IMG/VR virus record: IMGVR_UViG_3300040801_002290
Coordinates: 124,001-188,000 of that record
Source of the DNA: a virus
Reading direction: 5' to 3' (one strand)
Length of the DNA stretch: 64,000 nucleotides
A program made the translations under genes and the position numbers. A model generated the notes under the pieces. The model searched no databases, had not been told where the DNA came from, and was given only the letters and a program-made list of their open reading frames with translations. How positions within the stretch are numbered: position 1 is the first letter of the stretch; every line of letters begins with the position of its first letter. Of this stretch, positions 8,951 through 19,400 are shown one piece after another.

Positions 8951-10906
8951 TTATCCAATCACGACTACCCTAAATTCATCCGTTGTTGGCGCTACCGAGA
9001 AACGCAGTTTTACGGCGTTGGTAGTCTCATGTTCTACTTCTGGGAAAACCCTATCGTAAGGAGTTGAGTTGTCATACACTTCGACTACAACGTCTCTAGT
9101 TCCAAAGTTGTGGGTAATGGTAAATTCTGTAGCAGAATTATTACCCACGTTAGCTACATGCCTTGTCATAAAGCCAAGGTTTGTCTTAGCCCCGGCTTCC
9201 GTAGTAGCTCCGGTACCACCCCTGGCGATAGCGATGGTGGTGCCGCTCCACGTACCAGTAGCAATTGTTCCTAGGGTAGTAATGCTCGTTGAGCCAGCCC
9301 AAGTAGAAAGAGCAACATTTTCTACGTTATTAAGAGACAAGTCGGTTTTTACTTCGGCGTAGGTGCGCTGTACTAGGTTTCCAGTTCCGTTACCCTTTAG
9401 ATAGGAGTTAGTCGTAACGGAAGTAAGACCTGTACCGCCCTTAGCTACGGTAATGGTTGGAATTCGGGCTATATCAAAGGTACCGGTTGTAATCTTATCT
9501 GCATCAAGGCTTGGAATATCGCTCGCAATCAGAGTTGTACCAGCGGTAACCAGTCCCTTTGCGTCATAAGTAATTTTTGTAGCAGTACCACCCGTGATAG
9601 CAGCATTAGCGGCTACCGCCCCAATATCCGAAAGAACCTGTGCAGGAGTACGCTGCTGTAGCGTCGATGCAGAAGCGGCATTAATGTAGTTACCAGCGGT
9701 GTAGGAGGAGATTCCAGTACCACCACGGTTGGCTGCAATTGTGGTTGCGCTCCAGGTTCCTGTAGTTACTGTACCTAGTGTAACGATTGTGGACTGACCA
9801 GCGTACGTAGAAGCAATGTCTACCGAGTCTGCTCCAACAGTGATTCTATCCGCAGTTCCACCAACGTTAAGAGTGTTTCCAGTCTTTGTTAAACCGTTAC
9901 CGGCAAGAATTTCACCCTGGCTGCTGAACTTTACGAAAGAAAGTGCAGTAGTATTTAGTGTAATTGGGTTTGCGGTGGAAAGGACCCACCCGGTGTTATC
10001 GTTCTCTGTACCTTCTTCAACGAAGGTAAACATTCCGGAATTAACTTCTTCATCGCTGTTTGCGTCGTCGGCTCGTGACCATGCACCAGCAGCCACAACG
10101 TAAATACCATTCTGAGAAGCAGTGCCCTGATTCTTGACAAGAACTCTGTCTCCTGCAATTAGAGCAACATCGTCAACCGTCTGAGTTCCTGAAAGCGTAA
10201 TGCTGCCTACGGTAGCTGCTCTTACAGACTCTTTGGCATCCAAACCACTTCTAGAAGCGTCAACGTATGCTTTGTTAGCAGCATCACTTGGGTTAACCGG
10301 GTCTGCCAAACTGGTGATTATCTGGTTATTTAGAGAGACAGAGGCTGTAGGAGCAGCCATCTGGTCGAGACGGCTTGTCCTTACCTGTGTATCAAAGTCT
10401 GAAATAGTGGAGGCAAGTTGGGTGCCTGTGTGGTTTGTTCTACTTAGATAATAAGCTCCGTTTTGGCTATCTAAGTTGGTAGCGTTCGAAGCCGTACCCG
10501 TTAGATTGGCTGTAATTGTACCGGCGGTAAAATTCCCTGAGCCATCCCTGAGTACTAACGTACTTACCGTATTAGCAGAAGTAGCATTGTTTACAAGAGT
10601 AAAGTGAGCAGAGGACATACTACCGGCGTTAGAACCACTGGCTGCTAATATGCTTACAGTAATGTCTCCGGTAGAAGCACTAACCTGAATAGGAGAGGTT
10701 GCAGCTAGGCTAGTTACACCAGAACCGCCAGCGGAGTCATCCAAATCGACCCAGGCAGAGCCGTTATAAAATCTAATCTTTCCAGAATTAGAATTAAAAT
10801 AAATTCTAGCGTCCGCTGCTGTTGGGTCCGCTGTTAGTGACTGTAAGCGAACGTTTCGTATTTCGTTTACAGTAAGGTCAATAGGTGTTAGGAACCTCTG
10901 TGCCAT
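8951..10906 (-). CDS. Tail fibre protein (651 aa)
   Basis: A fibre of repeats such as IANRGGTGISSYTAG, VAKGGTGLTSV and IARGGTGATT (three GGTG turns), plus LQQRTPAQVLSDIGA and VQRTYAEVKTDLSL linkers shared with the 1093 aa fibre. Residues about 230-330 contain a domain seen in many phage tail proteins: LIAGDRVLVKNQGTASQNGI followed by a WSRADDANSDEEVNSGMF stretch. The C-terminus, FTITHNFGTRDVVVEVYD, is a beta-sandwich found at fibre ends. A clear GGAG ribosome binding site precedes the ATG. Predicted structural and receptor-contacting fibre. Confidence 0.85.
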   Translation of the reverse strand: MAQRFLTPIDLTVNEIRNVRLQSLTADPTAADARIYFNSNSGKIRFYNGSAWVDLDDSAGGSGVTSLAATSPIQVSASTGDITVSILAASGSNAGSMSSAHFTLVNNATSANTVSTLVLRDGSGNFTAGTITANLTGTASNATNLDSQNGAYYLSRTNHTGTQLASTISDFDTQVRTSRLDQMAAPTASVSLNNQIITSLADPVNPSDAANKAYVDASRSGLDAKESVRAATVGSITLSGTQTVDDVALIAGDRVLVKNQGTASQNGIYVVAAGAWSRADDANSDEEVNSGMFTFVEEGTENDNTGWVLSTANPITLNTTALSFVKFSSQGEILAGNGLTKTGNTLNVGGTADRITVGADSVDIASTYAGQSTIVTLGTVTTGTWSATTIAANRGGTGISSYTAGNYINAASASTLQQRTPAQVLSDIGAVAANAAITGGTATKITYDAKGLVTAGTTLIASDIPSLDADKITTGTFDIARIPTITVAKGGTGLTSVTTNSYLKGNGTGNLVQRTYAEVKTDLSLNNVENVALSTWAGSTSITTLGTIATGTWSGTTIAIARGGTGATTEAGAKTNLGFMTRHVANVGNNSATEFTITHNFGTRDVVVEVYDNSTPYDRVFPEVEHETTNAVKLRFSVAPTTDEFRVVVIG

Positions 10907-10918
10907 TATTTTCTCCTA

Positions 10919-11527
10919 TTAATTCAAATAAGCCTTTCCTAGAATATTACTAGTAAGATAAAGATAGAGTTCATTAGTGTTTATATACTCCACCTGTCCT
11001 TCTATAACTCTTTCGTTACTGCTATCATACGCTGTAACAGTTGGAAACTTCCCCAAAGAGTGAACTATGTGAAACCTATAAAAAGTCAACCCCAACTCTT
11101 CATTATCCATACCAGTAAGAAACTCTGTAGTTCCAGACGTTGGTGTATATATGAATCTGGCATCTCCTGGGGTTCCAGAAAGAAGTGTATTAACTGTGTT
11201 AGTTACGAATTCGGTAGTAGCGATTCGTGTAGAATAGTCTCCTGCTGTTGGTGTCACTGAGACAGAATTTCCACGCAAGTCTGCGTCATAAAAAACAGCA
11301 GCCTCCATATCTAGACGAAGGTCCTCAAGGCTCTTTAGCAAGGCACTGTCGTATTTTATTGTCCCTTTAACCTGTTTAAGAATAGAGCGGAGATAGTTCA
11401 AATCATCTTCCAGAGACTTCTGAGAAGTGTAGGACAAGGTAGGTACAGCAAGACTATCAGTGACACTTGCGCTTTTGTCAACCTGTCTTTGTTTTACCTG
11501 TGTACCATCTGGAAGAAGTATTGGCAT
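10919..11527 (-). CDS. Tail fibre-associated protein (202 aa)
   Basis: Residues 35-80 are helical (SLEDDLNYLRSILKQVKGTI and following) and should form a short coiled coil. The middle contains GDYSTRIATTEFVTNTVNTL, a version of the TTxFVxxxV motif used by fibre shafts. The last 60 residues (FYRFHIVHSLGKFPTVTAYD) form a beta domain like the C-terminal domain of the 651 aa fibre. Position and motifs suggest a short fibre or fibre connector. Function otherwise unknown. Confidence 0.7.
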   Translation of the reverse strand: MPILLPDGTQVKQRQVDKSASVTDSLAVPTLSYTSQKSLEDDLNYLRSILKQVKGTIKYDSALLKSLEDLRLDMEAAVFYDADLRGNSVSVTPTAGDYSTRIATTEFVTNTVNTLLSGTPGDARFIYTPTSGTTEFLTGMDNEELGLTFYRFHIVHSLGKFPTVTAYDSSNERVIEGQVEYINTNELYLYLTSNILGKAYLN

Positions 11528-11528
11528 A

Positions 11529-11765
11529 TTAATTCTCTAGGGATTCTACCTCTGGTGCTACCTGTGGCTCTTCATCCGTTCCAAGAGTGTCAACATATTC
11601 AAGTATGGCCTTAACTTCCATGAGTCGGCCTTCCAGCAGGGAAATATCCTTTCTAGTAGCAACGAGAACCTTGTCAAGCTCGGCCTCCTGGCCCTTCTTT
11701 TCCTTTAGCTGGTTGAGGATGCTGTCTCTCTCACTGTTTAGGTCGGAAATGATTCTTTCTTTCAT
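11529..11765 (-). CDS. Short coiled-coil protein (78 aa)
   Basis: Residues 1-58 are almost entirely heptad-patterned and charged (SDLNSERDSILNQLKEKKGQ, then LDKVLVATRKDISLLEGRL), predicting one long coiled coil. The acidic C-terminal tail is probably flexible. It lies one base downstream of a coiled-coil-rich neighbour and upstream of the 202 aa fibre protein, so it may be a trimerisation or assembly helper for fibres. No family recognised. Confidence 0.65.
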   Translation of the reverse strand: MKERIISDLNSERDSILNQLKEKKGQEAELDKVLVATRKDISLLEGRLMEVKAILEYVDTLGTDEEPQVAPEVESLEN

Positions 11766-11779
11766 GTGTTTGTTCCTTT

Positions 11780-12490
11780 CTATGAAACGTCTACCCCTAT
11801 CAATCTTCCTAATCCATCATAAACCAATGTTTTAGTAGACGTAGGTGTGACAACCTGGGAAATATTTCCCTGTAAATCATATATTAACACGGTCTCACTG
11901 GTATCATCAAATACCAGTTTTTCAATCTGACCAAAGTCATTATACACTATTTCAAAGCCTTGTTCTACTAAAAGAGATTCTAAGGCTTGAAGTCTAGCCT
12001 CAAGAGTAACATCTAGATAATTCTGAATAGAGACTAGAGTAAGCTCTATAGTATCGACATCAGAAAACAAATCGTTGAGATTTGTTTCTAACAGGCTTAC
12101 ATCTCCTGCCAAAGTGAGCAAGTCTCCCTGAGTAGAGGTAAGGTCAATCTCTAAGTCTGAAAGCCACTGTTGCAAATCCCCGATGTCTGATTCTATGAGG
12201 TCAATCTCTGCTTGAGTTGGTAAAGCGGCTATTTCTAAATAAATATTGGAAATGTCACCGTTTATCGTCCCAATGTCGATAAGAACATCATCAACCCTCT
12301 GATGAAGAGAAACTATCTCTCCCTCATTTATAGTGACTCTACCATCTAAGGCATTTATGTCTGCAACAATATTTCCCGCATCGACAGACAAAGAATTAAT
12401 AGCGGCCTTTAGCGCCGCTATCTCTTCTAGGAGGTCGGCATATTGCGGCTCCCCTCCCCTAATTTGTCCCTGACGGACTCTAGTGGCCAT
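11780..12490 (-). CDS. Coiled-coil fibre protein with a C-terminal RHS/YD-like repeat (236 aa)
   Basis: Residues 15-170 are a long heptad repeat broken by Asp-Ile segments (DVSLLETNLNDLFSDVDTIE), giving an elongated shaft of bacteriophage whisker or fibre type. The last 60 residues are different: VYNDFGQIEKLVFDD, VLIYDLQGNISQVV, LVYDGLGRLIGVDVS. These are three tandem YD-like beta-hairpin repeats, as in RHS proteins and some fibre tips. I take this as a small beta cap on a coiled-coil stalk, not as an RHS toxin, because no toxin domain or cleavage motif is present. Confidence 0.7.
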   Translation of the reverse strand: MATRVRQGQIRGGEPQYADLLEEIAALKAAINSLSVDAGNIVADINALDGRVTINEGEIVSLHQRVDDVLIDIGTINGDISNIYLEIAALPTQAEIDLIESDIGDLQQWLSDLEIDLTSTQGDLLTLAGDVSLLETNLNDLFSDVDTIELTLVSIQNYLDVTLEARLQALESLLVEQGFEIVYNDFGQIEKLVFDDTSETVLIYDLQGNISQVVTPTSTKTLVYDGLGRLIGVDVS

Positions 12491-12492
12491 TT

Positions 12493-13086
12493 TTAAATCC
12501 TATATTGCAAGGCTACCAAATCCCCTGCTAGTGGGGTGTTGATGAACTCTATAACGTTCGTACTTCTCTTAACATAGTCGATTCCAGAGGACTGTACAAC
12601 ACCGTTCAACGCTACAAAATAAACCTCACCAGAAGCAGAAAAGACACTGGTAGTTCCATCTGCGACAAGAGTCTGCCACATGAACATTCCAACCAATTCT
12701 TGGGGAAGTGTAACAGGGTTTGGATTAATCGTCTGGTTAAGGTTACCAAGTAGAGGAGTACGCTGTTTGGGGGGAACGTAGTCCGGAAGCTCATCAAAGT
12801 CTACTACGGTAAGAGTTCCATTAACTATCTTATTATAAATGTTGGTGGTGTCCTTAACAATTTTAAAGGTGTAATAATTCTCTCTTTTTCCATCGAAGGA
12901 ACTGGGAACTAATTGAAAAGAGAATCTTCCGTAAGAGTTAGAGAACTCTCTTCTCATCTCATTTCCATAAAGAGAGGAGCTATAAGACATTTGAGAATTT
13001 AGCCATACCTCTATCAAAGCCCCGTCGTAGGGCTTTCCATTTACATCTCTTACAGTTCCGTTTACCGTTACAGTGTTAACAGGCAT
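12493..13086 (-). CDS. Virion protein with carboxypeptidase-regulatory-like domain (197 aa)
   Basis: The N-terminal 90 residues (VNGTVRDVNGKPYDGALIEV, then SNSYGRFSFQLVPS) match the carboxypeptidase-regulatory-like Ig fold: a GTVRD strand, GKP turn and YGRFSF strand. The C-terminal 60 residues, VYFVALNGVVQSSGIDYVKR and TPLAGDLVALQYRI, resemble a small beta domain repeatedly found in phage tail and neck proteins. Start is ATG with a GG-rich ribosome site. It lies six bases downstream of the related 240 aa protein. Likely an extended, non-enzymatic virion component. Confidence 0.7.
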   Translation of the reverse strand: MPVNTVTVNGTVRDVNGKPYDGALIEVWLNSQMSYSSSLYGNEMRREFSNSYGRFSFQLVPSSFDGKRENYYTFKIVKDTTNIYNKIVNGTLTVVDFDELPDYVPPKQRTPLLGNLNQTINPNPVTLPQELVGMFMWQTLVADGTTSVFSASGEVYFVALNGVVQSSGIDYVKRSTNVIEFINTPLAGDLVALQYRI

Positions 13087-13092
13087 GGTTTA

Positions 13093-13815
13093 TTACCCCG
13101 GCTGATAGCTGAGTAGTGTTTGAGTGGTCAACTCCACAGAAGGTAGATTAGGTACGAATCCTCTTGTTGTGAATCCAACAATCGGTACATTAATTGTTAC
13201 GTCTAGACCTACAACCAATGGCAGTTCAAAATACCCACTATCGTCGGTAACCGTAGTAGACGCATACCCAATAAGTCCAGCTTTGTGGGTAAAGAACCCA
13301 GCCCTATTAAGGTAAGCTTCAATCTTTTGCCCAGACAGTGGCTTCCCGGCCACATCTTTTAGGGTACCAAACACCTTACACAGACTTGGCTCTACTGTTG
13401 TCGGAGCCCCGCCGAAAAGGTGCCTTTCAAAGAAATATTCAAATGTTGATACATCAGGAATGTCGATAAACTCAACAGACTCGGGAACAAGGGGGTCATA
13501 GTCGGGGTTTGGAACTGTTTCATAATCAAAGGACTGATATTCAAAAACCAAGTCCTGAACAATGCTGGGCAAAGTAATAATGGTTCTAGTCTTTAGAAGT
13601 GGGTCACCGAAGAACACATCAAAAAGATACCAAAAATCTTCTAAATCATATGTAGCTTCCGGGTCTGCAACATCTACAAAGTTATTTAGTGCTGGGCTAA
13701 AATAAAACCCATCACGAAGCCTTCTTATTCTGACCCTAAGACCGGCTTTTGGAGTAGAGCGAACAAGTTCTAGTCGCTCATTTATTTTGTGAGTATATTC
13801 TGGTATGCTTTCCAT
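13093..13815 (-). CDS. Virion protein with C-terminal carboxypeptidase-regulatory-like domain (240 aa)
   Basis: The first 140 residues are unassigned and rich in Asp, Phe and Tyr (LRDGFYFSPALNNFVDVADP). From about residue 145, CKVFGTLKDVAGKPLSGQKI and TVTDDSGYFELPLVVG give a carboxypeptidase-regulatory-like Ig fold paralogous to that of the next gene (VNGTVRDVNGKPYDGALIEV). This is the first gene after the CCA-adding enzyme, 24 bases downstream, with a GGAG ribosome site. Probably a tail or neck structural protein. Confidence 0.65.
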   Translation of the reverse strand: MESIPEYTHKINERLELVRSTPKAGLRVRIRRLRDGFYFSPALNNFVDVADPEATYDLEDFWYLFDVFFGDPLLKTRTIITLPSIVQDLVFEYQSFDYETVPNPDYDPLVPESVEFIDIPDVSTFEYFFERHLFGGAPTTVEPSLCKVFGTLKDVAGKPLSGQKIEAYLNRAGFFTHKAGLIGYASTTVTDDSGYFELPLVVGLDVTINVPIVGFTTRGFVPNLPSVELTTQTLLSYQPG

Positions 13816-13839
13816 ATGTCTCCAATTATATCCTTAAGG

Positions 13840-15573
13840 TCAGGAGGTTTCAATTATTTTTCGTATGAAGTCCTCGCCCTTGTCCCAAAGTTGCTCCATT
13901 TCCATACCGTTTGCTTGGGCAAAAGCTATGAGAGTGTTCTTGTCTTGAGTGCTTAGGCTACTGGTATAAGAAACTGCGTTTTGGTATTGGGCCGAAAAAA
14001 GTCTAGTAGCATAGAGAATGCCACCAGCTTCATCCTCAAATAACCCCTCCATCTGAGCTTCAAATAGGGTTTTTAGAACCTCTGAATAATGCAGTCCACC
14101 GGTTTTATACTCTTCCGGTAGGTAACCATCCTGAGCCAAGCTCATCAGGTGACGGCCAAGTACAACCGGCTTTATTCTCTCTTCGGATAGGGAAAGCTGA
14201 TTTGCCATGAACAGCAACTCTTTAGCCTTCTCAGGTACTCCCTTTTCTAATGGAGGGCGACCAGAATGGTCTGCTTCTATGACTCTAACCAACATCTCAA
14301 CATTAGCTGGGTGAAGCCTTAGAGAAAGCCTTCTAACAGCCCGAGGAGTTATGTCGTTTAGGTGAGACATATGCTCAGAAACTAGAGGCCAAACCTTAGC
14401 GATTACGGTCTCCTGAACACCAATTGAGCGAAGAAAAGACTTGGTTGGGTCAACCCCGGCCTGTGCATGTCCCGGAGCATGGTACTCTCCGTTTTCTACA
14501 ATTGTGGTTGTAGGTTTTCCGAAATCGTGACATAGGGCTGCCATTAGTAGAACAAACCTATCCTCACCCTGTAGTCCGTCTCTTTCGGCAATTAGAGCGG
14601 CTTCATCAACTACATGAAGAGTATGCTCCCAAACATCTCCCTCTGGATGCCACTTCTCTTCCTGCTTTACTCCTATGAGTTCTTTTATTTCTGGATAAAA
14701 GTCAATCCATCCTGTCTGTCTAAGAACCTTTAATCCAGCACTGGGTTTTTTGCCTTTTAAAGCCCATTTCTGCCATTCAGTAAAAATTCTTTCTTTTGCA
14801 ATGGTTGGATATTCGTGCTTAATGTCGTTGGCTAGTTTCGCCGTGGAGTCATCCATAGTCATGTCAAACCTAGCGGCAAACTGCATACCACGAAGAACAC
14901 GTAGAGGGTCTTCCGAGAATTTGTCAGAGATATGACGAAGCCTTCTCTGCTGCAAGTCCTTCATTCCCCCGAAAAAGTCCAGAATTTTGCCTTCCGGAGT
15001 CATGGAGAGACCGTTAATTGTGTAGTCTCTACGTGAGGTTGCTTCCTCGGCAGACATCGTATGGTCTGGCTCAACTACGAACCCTCTGTGACCTTCACCC
15101 TCTTTGTTTTCTCTTCTGGGCAAAGAAAAGTCATAGTCACCATTCTGAGTGGTAAGTTTTATAACCCCGAAACTAGCTCCAACTACATCCACCTTTCCGT
15201 AGTTAGAAAGAATCTTTTGAAGCTCTTCTGACGGGACATTATAAACCTCTATGTCAACATCCTTATTCTCCGAGCCCATGTACCTGTCTCTCACTGCTCC
15301 ACCCACAAACAACATGTCGCCGCCAAGTTGTCTAATGTCATTTGCGATATGGTAAACCTCTTGGTCAACCTGTAGAGGCTCGTGTGTCTCAGTTTCCAGG
15401 TTGCTACTCTCTAGTGTCCAACCGGGAATAAGTCCGGTGGAAACGTCGGCAAATCTGTAAGGACCCCCGGAAAATTCACCTGGGGTCTTCACAACCTCGC
15501 CTTTTTCGGAGCTTATTCTAAGCACATAGCCAGACGGGACTACGAATCCTTTTAACGAATCTATTCTGTTCAT
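13840..15573 (-). CDS. cca: CCA-adding enzyme / tRNA nucleotidyltransferase with HD domain (577 aa)
   Basis: This enzyme family adds or repairs the CCA end of tRNAs from CTP and ATP. Residues 91-96 are GGAVRD and 105-110 DVDIEV, the nucleotidyltransferase head with its metal-binding Asp pair. RRDYTING lies at 181-188 and EDPLRVLRG at 221-229, both hallmark motifs of bacterial class II CCA-adding enzymes and poly(A) polymerases. An HD phosphohydrolase-type domain follows, with H317 and the H349-D350 pair in LCHDFGKP. The 65 residues before the head are extra and begin with a VPSGY motif shared with the 1112 aa protein upstream. The gene sits inside the virion operon, between an unknown gene and tail genes, with no tRNA genes seen nearby. 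Whether it acts on host tRNA or another RNA is not evident. Confidence 0.9.
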   Translation of the reverse strand: MNRIDSLKGFVVPSGYVLRISSEKGEVVKTPGEFSGGPYRFADVSTGLIPGWTLESSNLETETHEPLQVDQEVYHIANDIRQLGGDMLFVGGAVRDRYMGSENKDVDIEVYNVPSEELQKILSNYGKVDVVGASFGVIKLTTQNGDYDFSLPRRENKEGEGHRGFVVEPDHTMSAEEATSRRDYTINGLSMTPEGKILDFFGGMKDLQQRRLRHISDKFSEDPLRVLRGMQFAARFDMTMDDSTAKLANDIKHEYPTIAKERIFTEWQKWALKGKKPSAGLKVLRQTGWIDFYPEIKELIGVKQEEKWHPEGDVWEHTLHVVDEAALIAERDGLQGEDRFVLLMAALCHDFGKPTTTIVENGEYHAPGHAQAGVDPTKSFLRSIGVQETVIAKVWPLVSEHMSHLNDITPRAVRRLSLRLHPANVEMLVRVIEADHSGRPPLEKGVPEKAKELLFMANQLSLSEERIKPVVLGRHLMSLAQDGYLPEEYKTGGLHYSEVLKTLFEAQMEGLFEDEAGGILYATRLFSAQYQNAVSYTSSLSTQDKNTLIAFAQANGMEMEQLWDKGEDFIRKIIETS

Positions 15574-15636
15574 TCTACCTCTTCGTAGTCTTTGCCTAGT
15601 AGTTTGTATATTAGAGAGGGGTATTTCTGAGGGTTA

Positions 15637-16410
15637 CTAGTCTTTTTGTTTATCTCCATTGTCTTCATCAGTTTCAACTGCTTTAGGATTAACTCCTCCA
15701 GTTCGTATTTGTTTGCTGGCTGCATTAGTAACACCTCCCTCTAAATCCTGTCTTTCTAGTGCCTGAGCAACACCACCGGCTGCCGTCAACGCCCTAAGTA
15801 TATCGTATGTAAGGTAGTAATTTCCATCTTTTTCTACTATGGAAGTAGAGTCTAAAGCATATGGTGGAACTTCCGATGGATTAACGGGGTCTGCTAGATT
15901 CGTGAAAGAAACCGCCTTCAAAACATCTTTCTCGGAGAACTCCTTCATCATCTTCTTGGCAGTTACATTAACCTTGAATCCCAGGTAAATATCCTTAAGC
16001 AACTCTTCGTTTTCTTCCAACGCGGCTTTAAAAAGATACTTTTCTGTTATCCCCCCGAACAAAATCATTACCATAGCGTGCATGTAGAAGAAATCCCCGG
16101 TCTTTTTTAGAAGAGAAACAGCCTCTTCCACCTTATCCAAATCTACTGCTAGAGTCCATGGGGTATCATCGTAGATATTCCATGTAGGTTCATATTCTTT
16201 CCCGTTTATAGAATTATCCAGGTGCTTAAGGAGAGTTACGTATTTTGCGTCTACGGTACCAATAGAGCCGTGCTTAAATCCCGCTTCGGCTCTAAGAAAT
16301 TCGCTAACAGAGTTTGTCAACTCCCCGGTGAACTCCATATTCATGTCCCCTACGAAACTTGAGACCCACTCATTTAATTTGTCTGTACAGTAAGTCCAAA
16401 TTCTTATCAT
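15637..16410 (-). CDS. Conserved-position hypothetical protein (257 aa)
   Basis: The start overlaps the stop of the large upstream gene by four bases (ATGA), so the two are translationally coupled. The protein is mostly helical, with a hydrophobic stretch near residues 105-120 (FFYMHAMVMILFGGITEKYL) that is too polar around it to be a confident membrane segment. The C-terminus is polar (KAVETDEDNGDKQKD). I recognise no family. It lies between the portal-linked 1112 aa gene and the CCA enzyme, suggesting a head or connector-related role, but this rests on position only. Confidence 0.6.
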   Translation of the reverse strand: MIRIWTYCTDKLNEWVSSFVGDMNMEFTGELTNSVSEFLRAEAGFKHGSIGTVDAKYVTLLKHLDNSINGKEYEPTWNIYDDTPWTLAVDLDKVEEAVSLLKKTGDFFYMHAMVMILFGGITEKYLFKAALEENEELLKDIYLGFKVNVTAKKMMKEFSEKDVLKAVSFTNLADPVNPSEVPPYALDSTSIVEKDGNYYLTYDILRALTAAGGVAQALERQDLEGGVTNAASKQIRTGGVNPKAVETDEDNGDKQKD

Positions 16411-19400
16411 ATAGTCATTCTCCTTTGAAGCTCATCTGCTGTAAGTAGGTTACCATGGGACATGGTTCTTCCTGGTGCCTGAATACTCTGTACTTCATAG
16501 TTCATACTCAATTCATGCACGGCTACTGAATGGTCTTTTGAGCCGTTAGGCATATTTAGGACCATTGTTGGGTGAATATTCATTTTTCCCTTGTTAGACT
16601 TCCACATTTGAGTTACAAGTTTATTAAAGTTGTCGGAGTTTCCGTGGTGTGGAATGTTTCCTCCAGAAGACTCCATTTTACCTTCTCCTGGAAAAATATC
16701 AGTACCAGAGGGAGACTGTTTTATGACCATGTAATCAACTGTACCATTCTGAGCGTAATCCATCTTTCCAAATGTGTAAACTTCTCCACCTTTACCCGTC
16801 CAAGAGAGTCCAACCACTCCGGAGACAGAGCTTTCTCGTATGTCAGAACCAGAAGAAGATTCAAGATGTTGAAGAAGCATTGGAACTGCGCTTAGAGACT
16901 CAAGTGCGTGACCGATTGTACTTACAGAGCCAAGTCGAAGATTTTGAGAGACATAAGTTGACAAAACCTCTCCGTACTCGGGACTTAGTTTTTTAATTCT
17001 GTTTTCTACAACTGCTCGATAGTTGTTTTGTAGCTTTTCAAACTCACCCCGCCCAATTTCCCCTCTTCTATCCATATCATAAGCACGCTTGAGGGAGGTC
17101 GCAAGGGAAGAAAGGGTATACCTCTCAGAATTCTCCACAGGGCTCTCAGATAAAAGCACACCTCTTGAGGTAGCCGCGTTAGCCACTTCCCCCGCCGAAA
17201 AATTCTCCATGATTCTGGAGGCCCCACGGAGAGACTCTGTAGTCTCGGTGAGGGACTTCTTATCGAACAGGTTGGTTGACTGAACGTCTCTCATCATCTC
17301 TAGAGCCTCTTCTTCACTGTCGAGAATGGTGAGCCCGTCATCCCCTACAATTGTGGAAGCACGGGAGTGAATGTTTGCAGTGAGCATTGAGTGTGCCGGG
17401 ACAGCACTCTCATCTTGAGACATGAATCGAACGAGAGTCATATCATCAATTATCTCTCCCGTATCACCGTTTTTTCTAATGTAATTAGCTAAAACAGCTT
17501 CTCTAAGTGAGGCATCCCAGACAAAGTTATCCTCACTGTCCTGGTTGGGAAGAAACCTGGCCCTGTTCAAAGCTTCAGCAAAAAGAGCCTGAGACGCACT
17601 ATGGAAGGAGCCAGTTACACTGTTATACCCATCAACCGCATCCATCAGCACAGTTGAAAATAACCTAGCAATCTTGGGAGAGAGAGTCATTCCAACGTTA
17701 AATCTACCCGCTGCTGATTGAACCGCGTGTACAACAAGAGCAGAAAAGCCTCTTGCAGCATATTCGCTGAGTCTGGAAGTAGAAGAATTATTGAAGGCGG
17801 AATTCAAATGCCCTTGGAAAATTCCTGCTCTTTCAACTAGTCTTTGAGTAGCAGACTCGGCAAGGTCTAAAGGCACAGATAAGTCGGAGACCATAAAATC
17901 TCTGATTTTATCAGAAAATTCTGGAGTATTCATGTAGTCTATCGGAGACATTCCTGTTCTATTATTTCCTACCAATGCTGTTATTCTGCTCGCTAATTTA
18001 GGTGCAATATGCTCTTTAAAGATGGCCCCATATTGAGCATTACTGTCTCGATAGTAGTCCGTGAAAACTTTGCCCACAGAAGGAATACTGGTCCCCCTGG
18101 AACCAGACAAAACCATGGTTGTAAGAATCTTGGACGGGTCCTTTTTAAACATAGAAGTTATTTCAGAGAAAATCTCATTCTGTAGCTTAACAGAGAACTC
18201 TTCCTGTCGCTTTCCTCCACGAAGAATGAGTGGGGACTCGACTATCTTATTCTTTAAAACCTCACGAATATGTTCCATGTGGTCGGGAGTAATATCACCG
18301 GTTTTTGGTGCCAAGGAATCAAAGATTCCGGTGAAGGATAGATTCGTATCTCTGAATACAAAGATTTTGTCTAACCTATCTAGAATACCGCGAGTCATTT
18401 CAGCCCCGGAATCATTAGTCATACCGAGTTCAAGAGCCATTTGAACAACGAAGTTTCCTGTTTCTACGGAGTCTATGATGTCCCTTACGGCCTTTATCTT
18501 AGAGATATCCGAGGATATTTTCTTTATCTCGGCAGAGGTACCGGAAGAATTCTGAGCCAAAATTAAAGACTTCTCAAGGCGAAGCAAAAGCTCCTGATGC
18601 TTTAGCTTTTTCTTCTGCTCCGCGACCGTGGCGGCAGACGGTGGAGACATGTACTCTGCCATTCTAATTCCTGCTGCCAAAGCTGCTTTTCGCTCTGCTT
18701 CACGAGAGTCTGTTGGAATCTTGCTAGAATCGAGTATGTCATAAAAGGAGTCATAAGCCTCCGTCTGATTCTTACCAAAAGCCGGGAAGAGTTTTGCAAT
18801 GTTAATGCTTGCCTGAGAGTCCTTATTCCACCCGCCACGAATACCTTCAAGAAGTTTTGCCGCTTCCTGATTACCATTCTTACTAGCAACAAACAGAGCG
18901 GTTACCAGCGCCTTAGGGTGAATGTCCTTTCTGTCTGGCTTGTTTGCATCTCTTACACCGGGCCTAAACTTAATCTTAAATTTAGCCTTTATTTGCCCTG
19001 GAAAACTGATTCCTTTCTTGTCTTCCTGAGTTGGCTCGTGTACAATCTTTCCCTCTGCCTCTTTTAGCAAAGGCTCTAGTTCCTCTATCAAGCTCTGCTC
19101 CACGTTTCCACCGCTTACCTCGTGAAGTAAGTCAACTCTGTGTGCCCAAGCGTCAATCAACTCGTTAAAGGTCTCCGTTACTAGAGCTTCCTCATCGTCA
19201 ATTCTAGCTAAGGACTCTGGGTCATTTCCGTAAGCAGCCCTTTGCATGTCGTAATACTGTTGGTAGTAAGCAGCAACCTTCAAAACATCCCCGTAGGTGT
19301 AATCTAGACCCATGTACTGCTTCAACTGACTGGGATTAAAGCCTTCGGGAATTTCTTCATCGCTTGAAACTGAGTCATCGAGTTCTGGCTCTTCTTCCTC

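Noticed and set aside
1220-10906. Diversity-generating retroelement acting on tail fibres
   Set aside because: No reverse transcriptase and no template/variable repeat pair seen in the window.
11780-12490. RHS toxin
   Set aside because: Only three short YD-like hairpins at the end of a coiled coil; no RHS core, protease motif or toxin domain.
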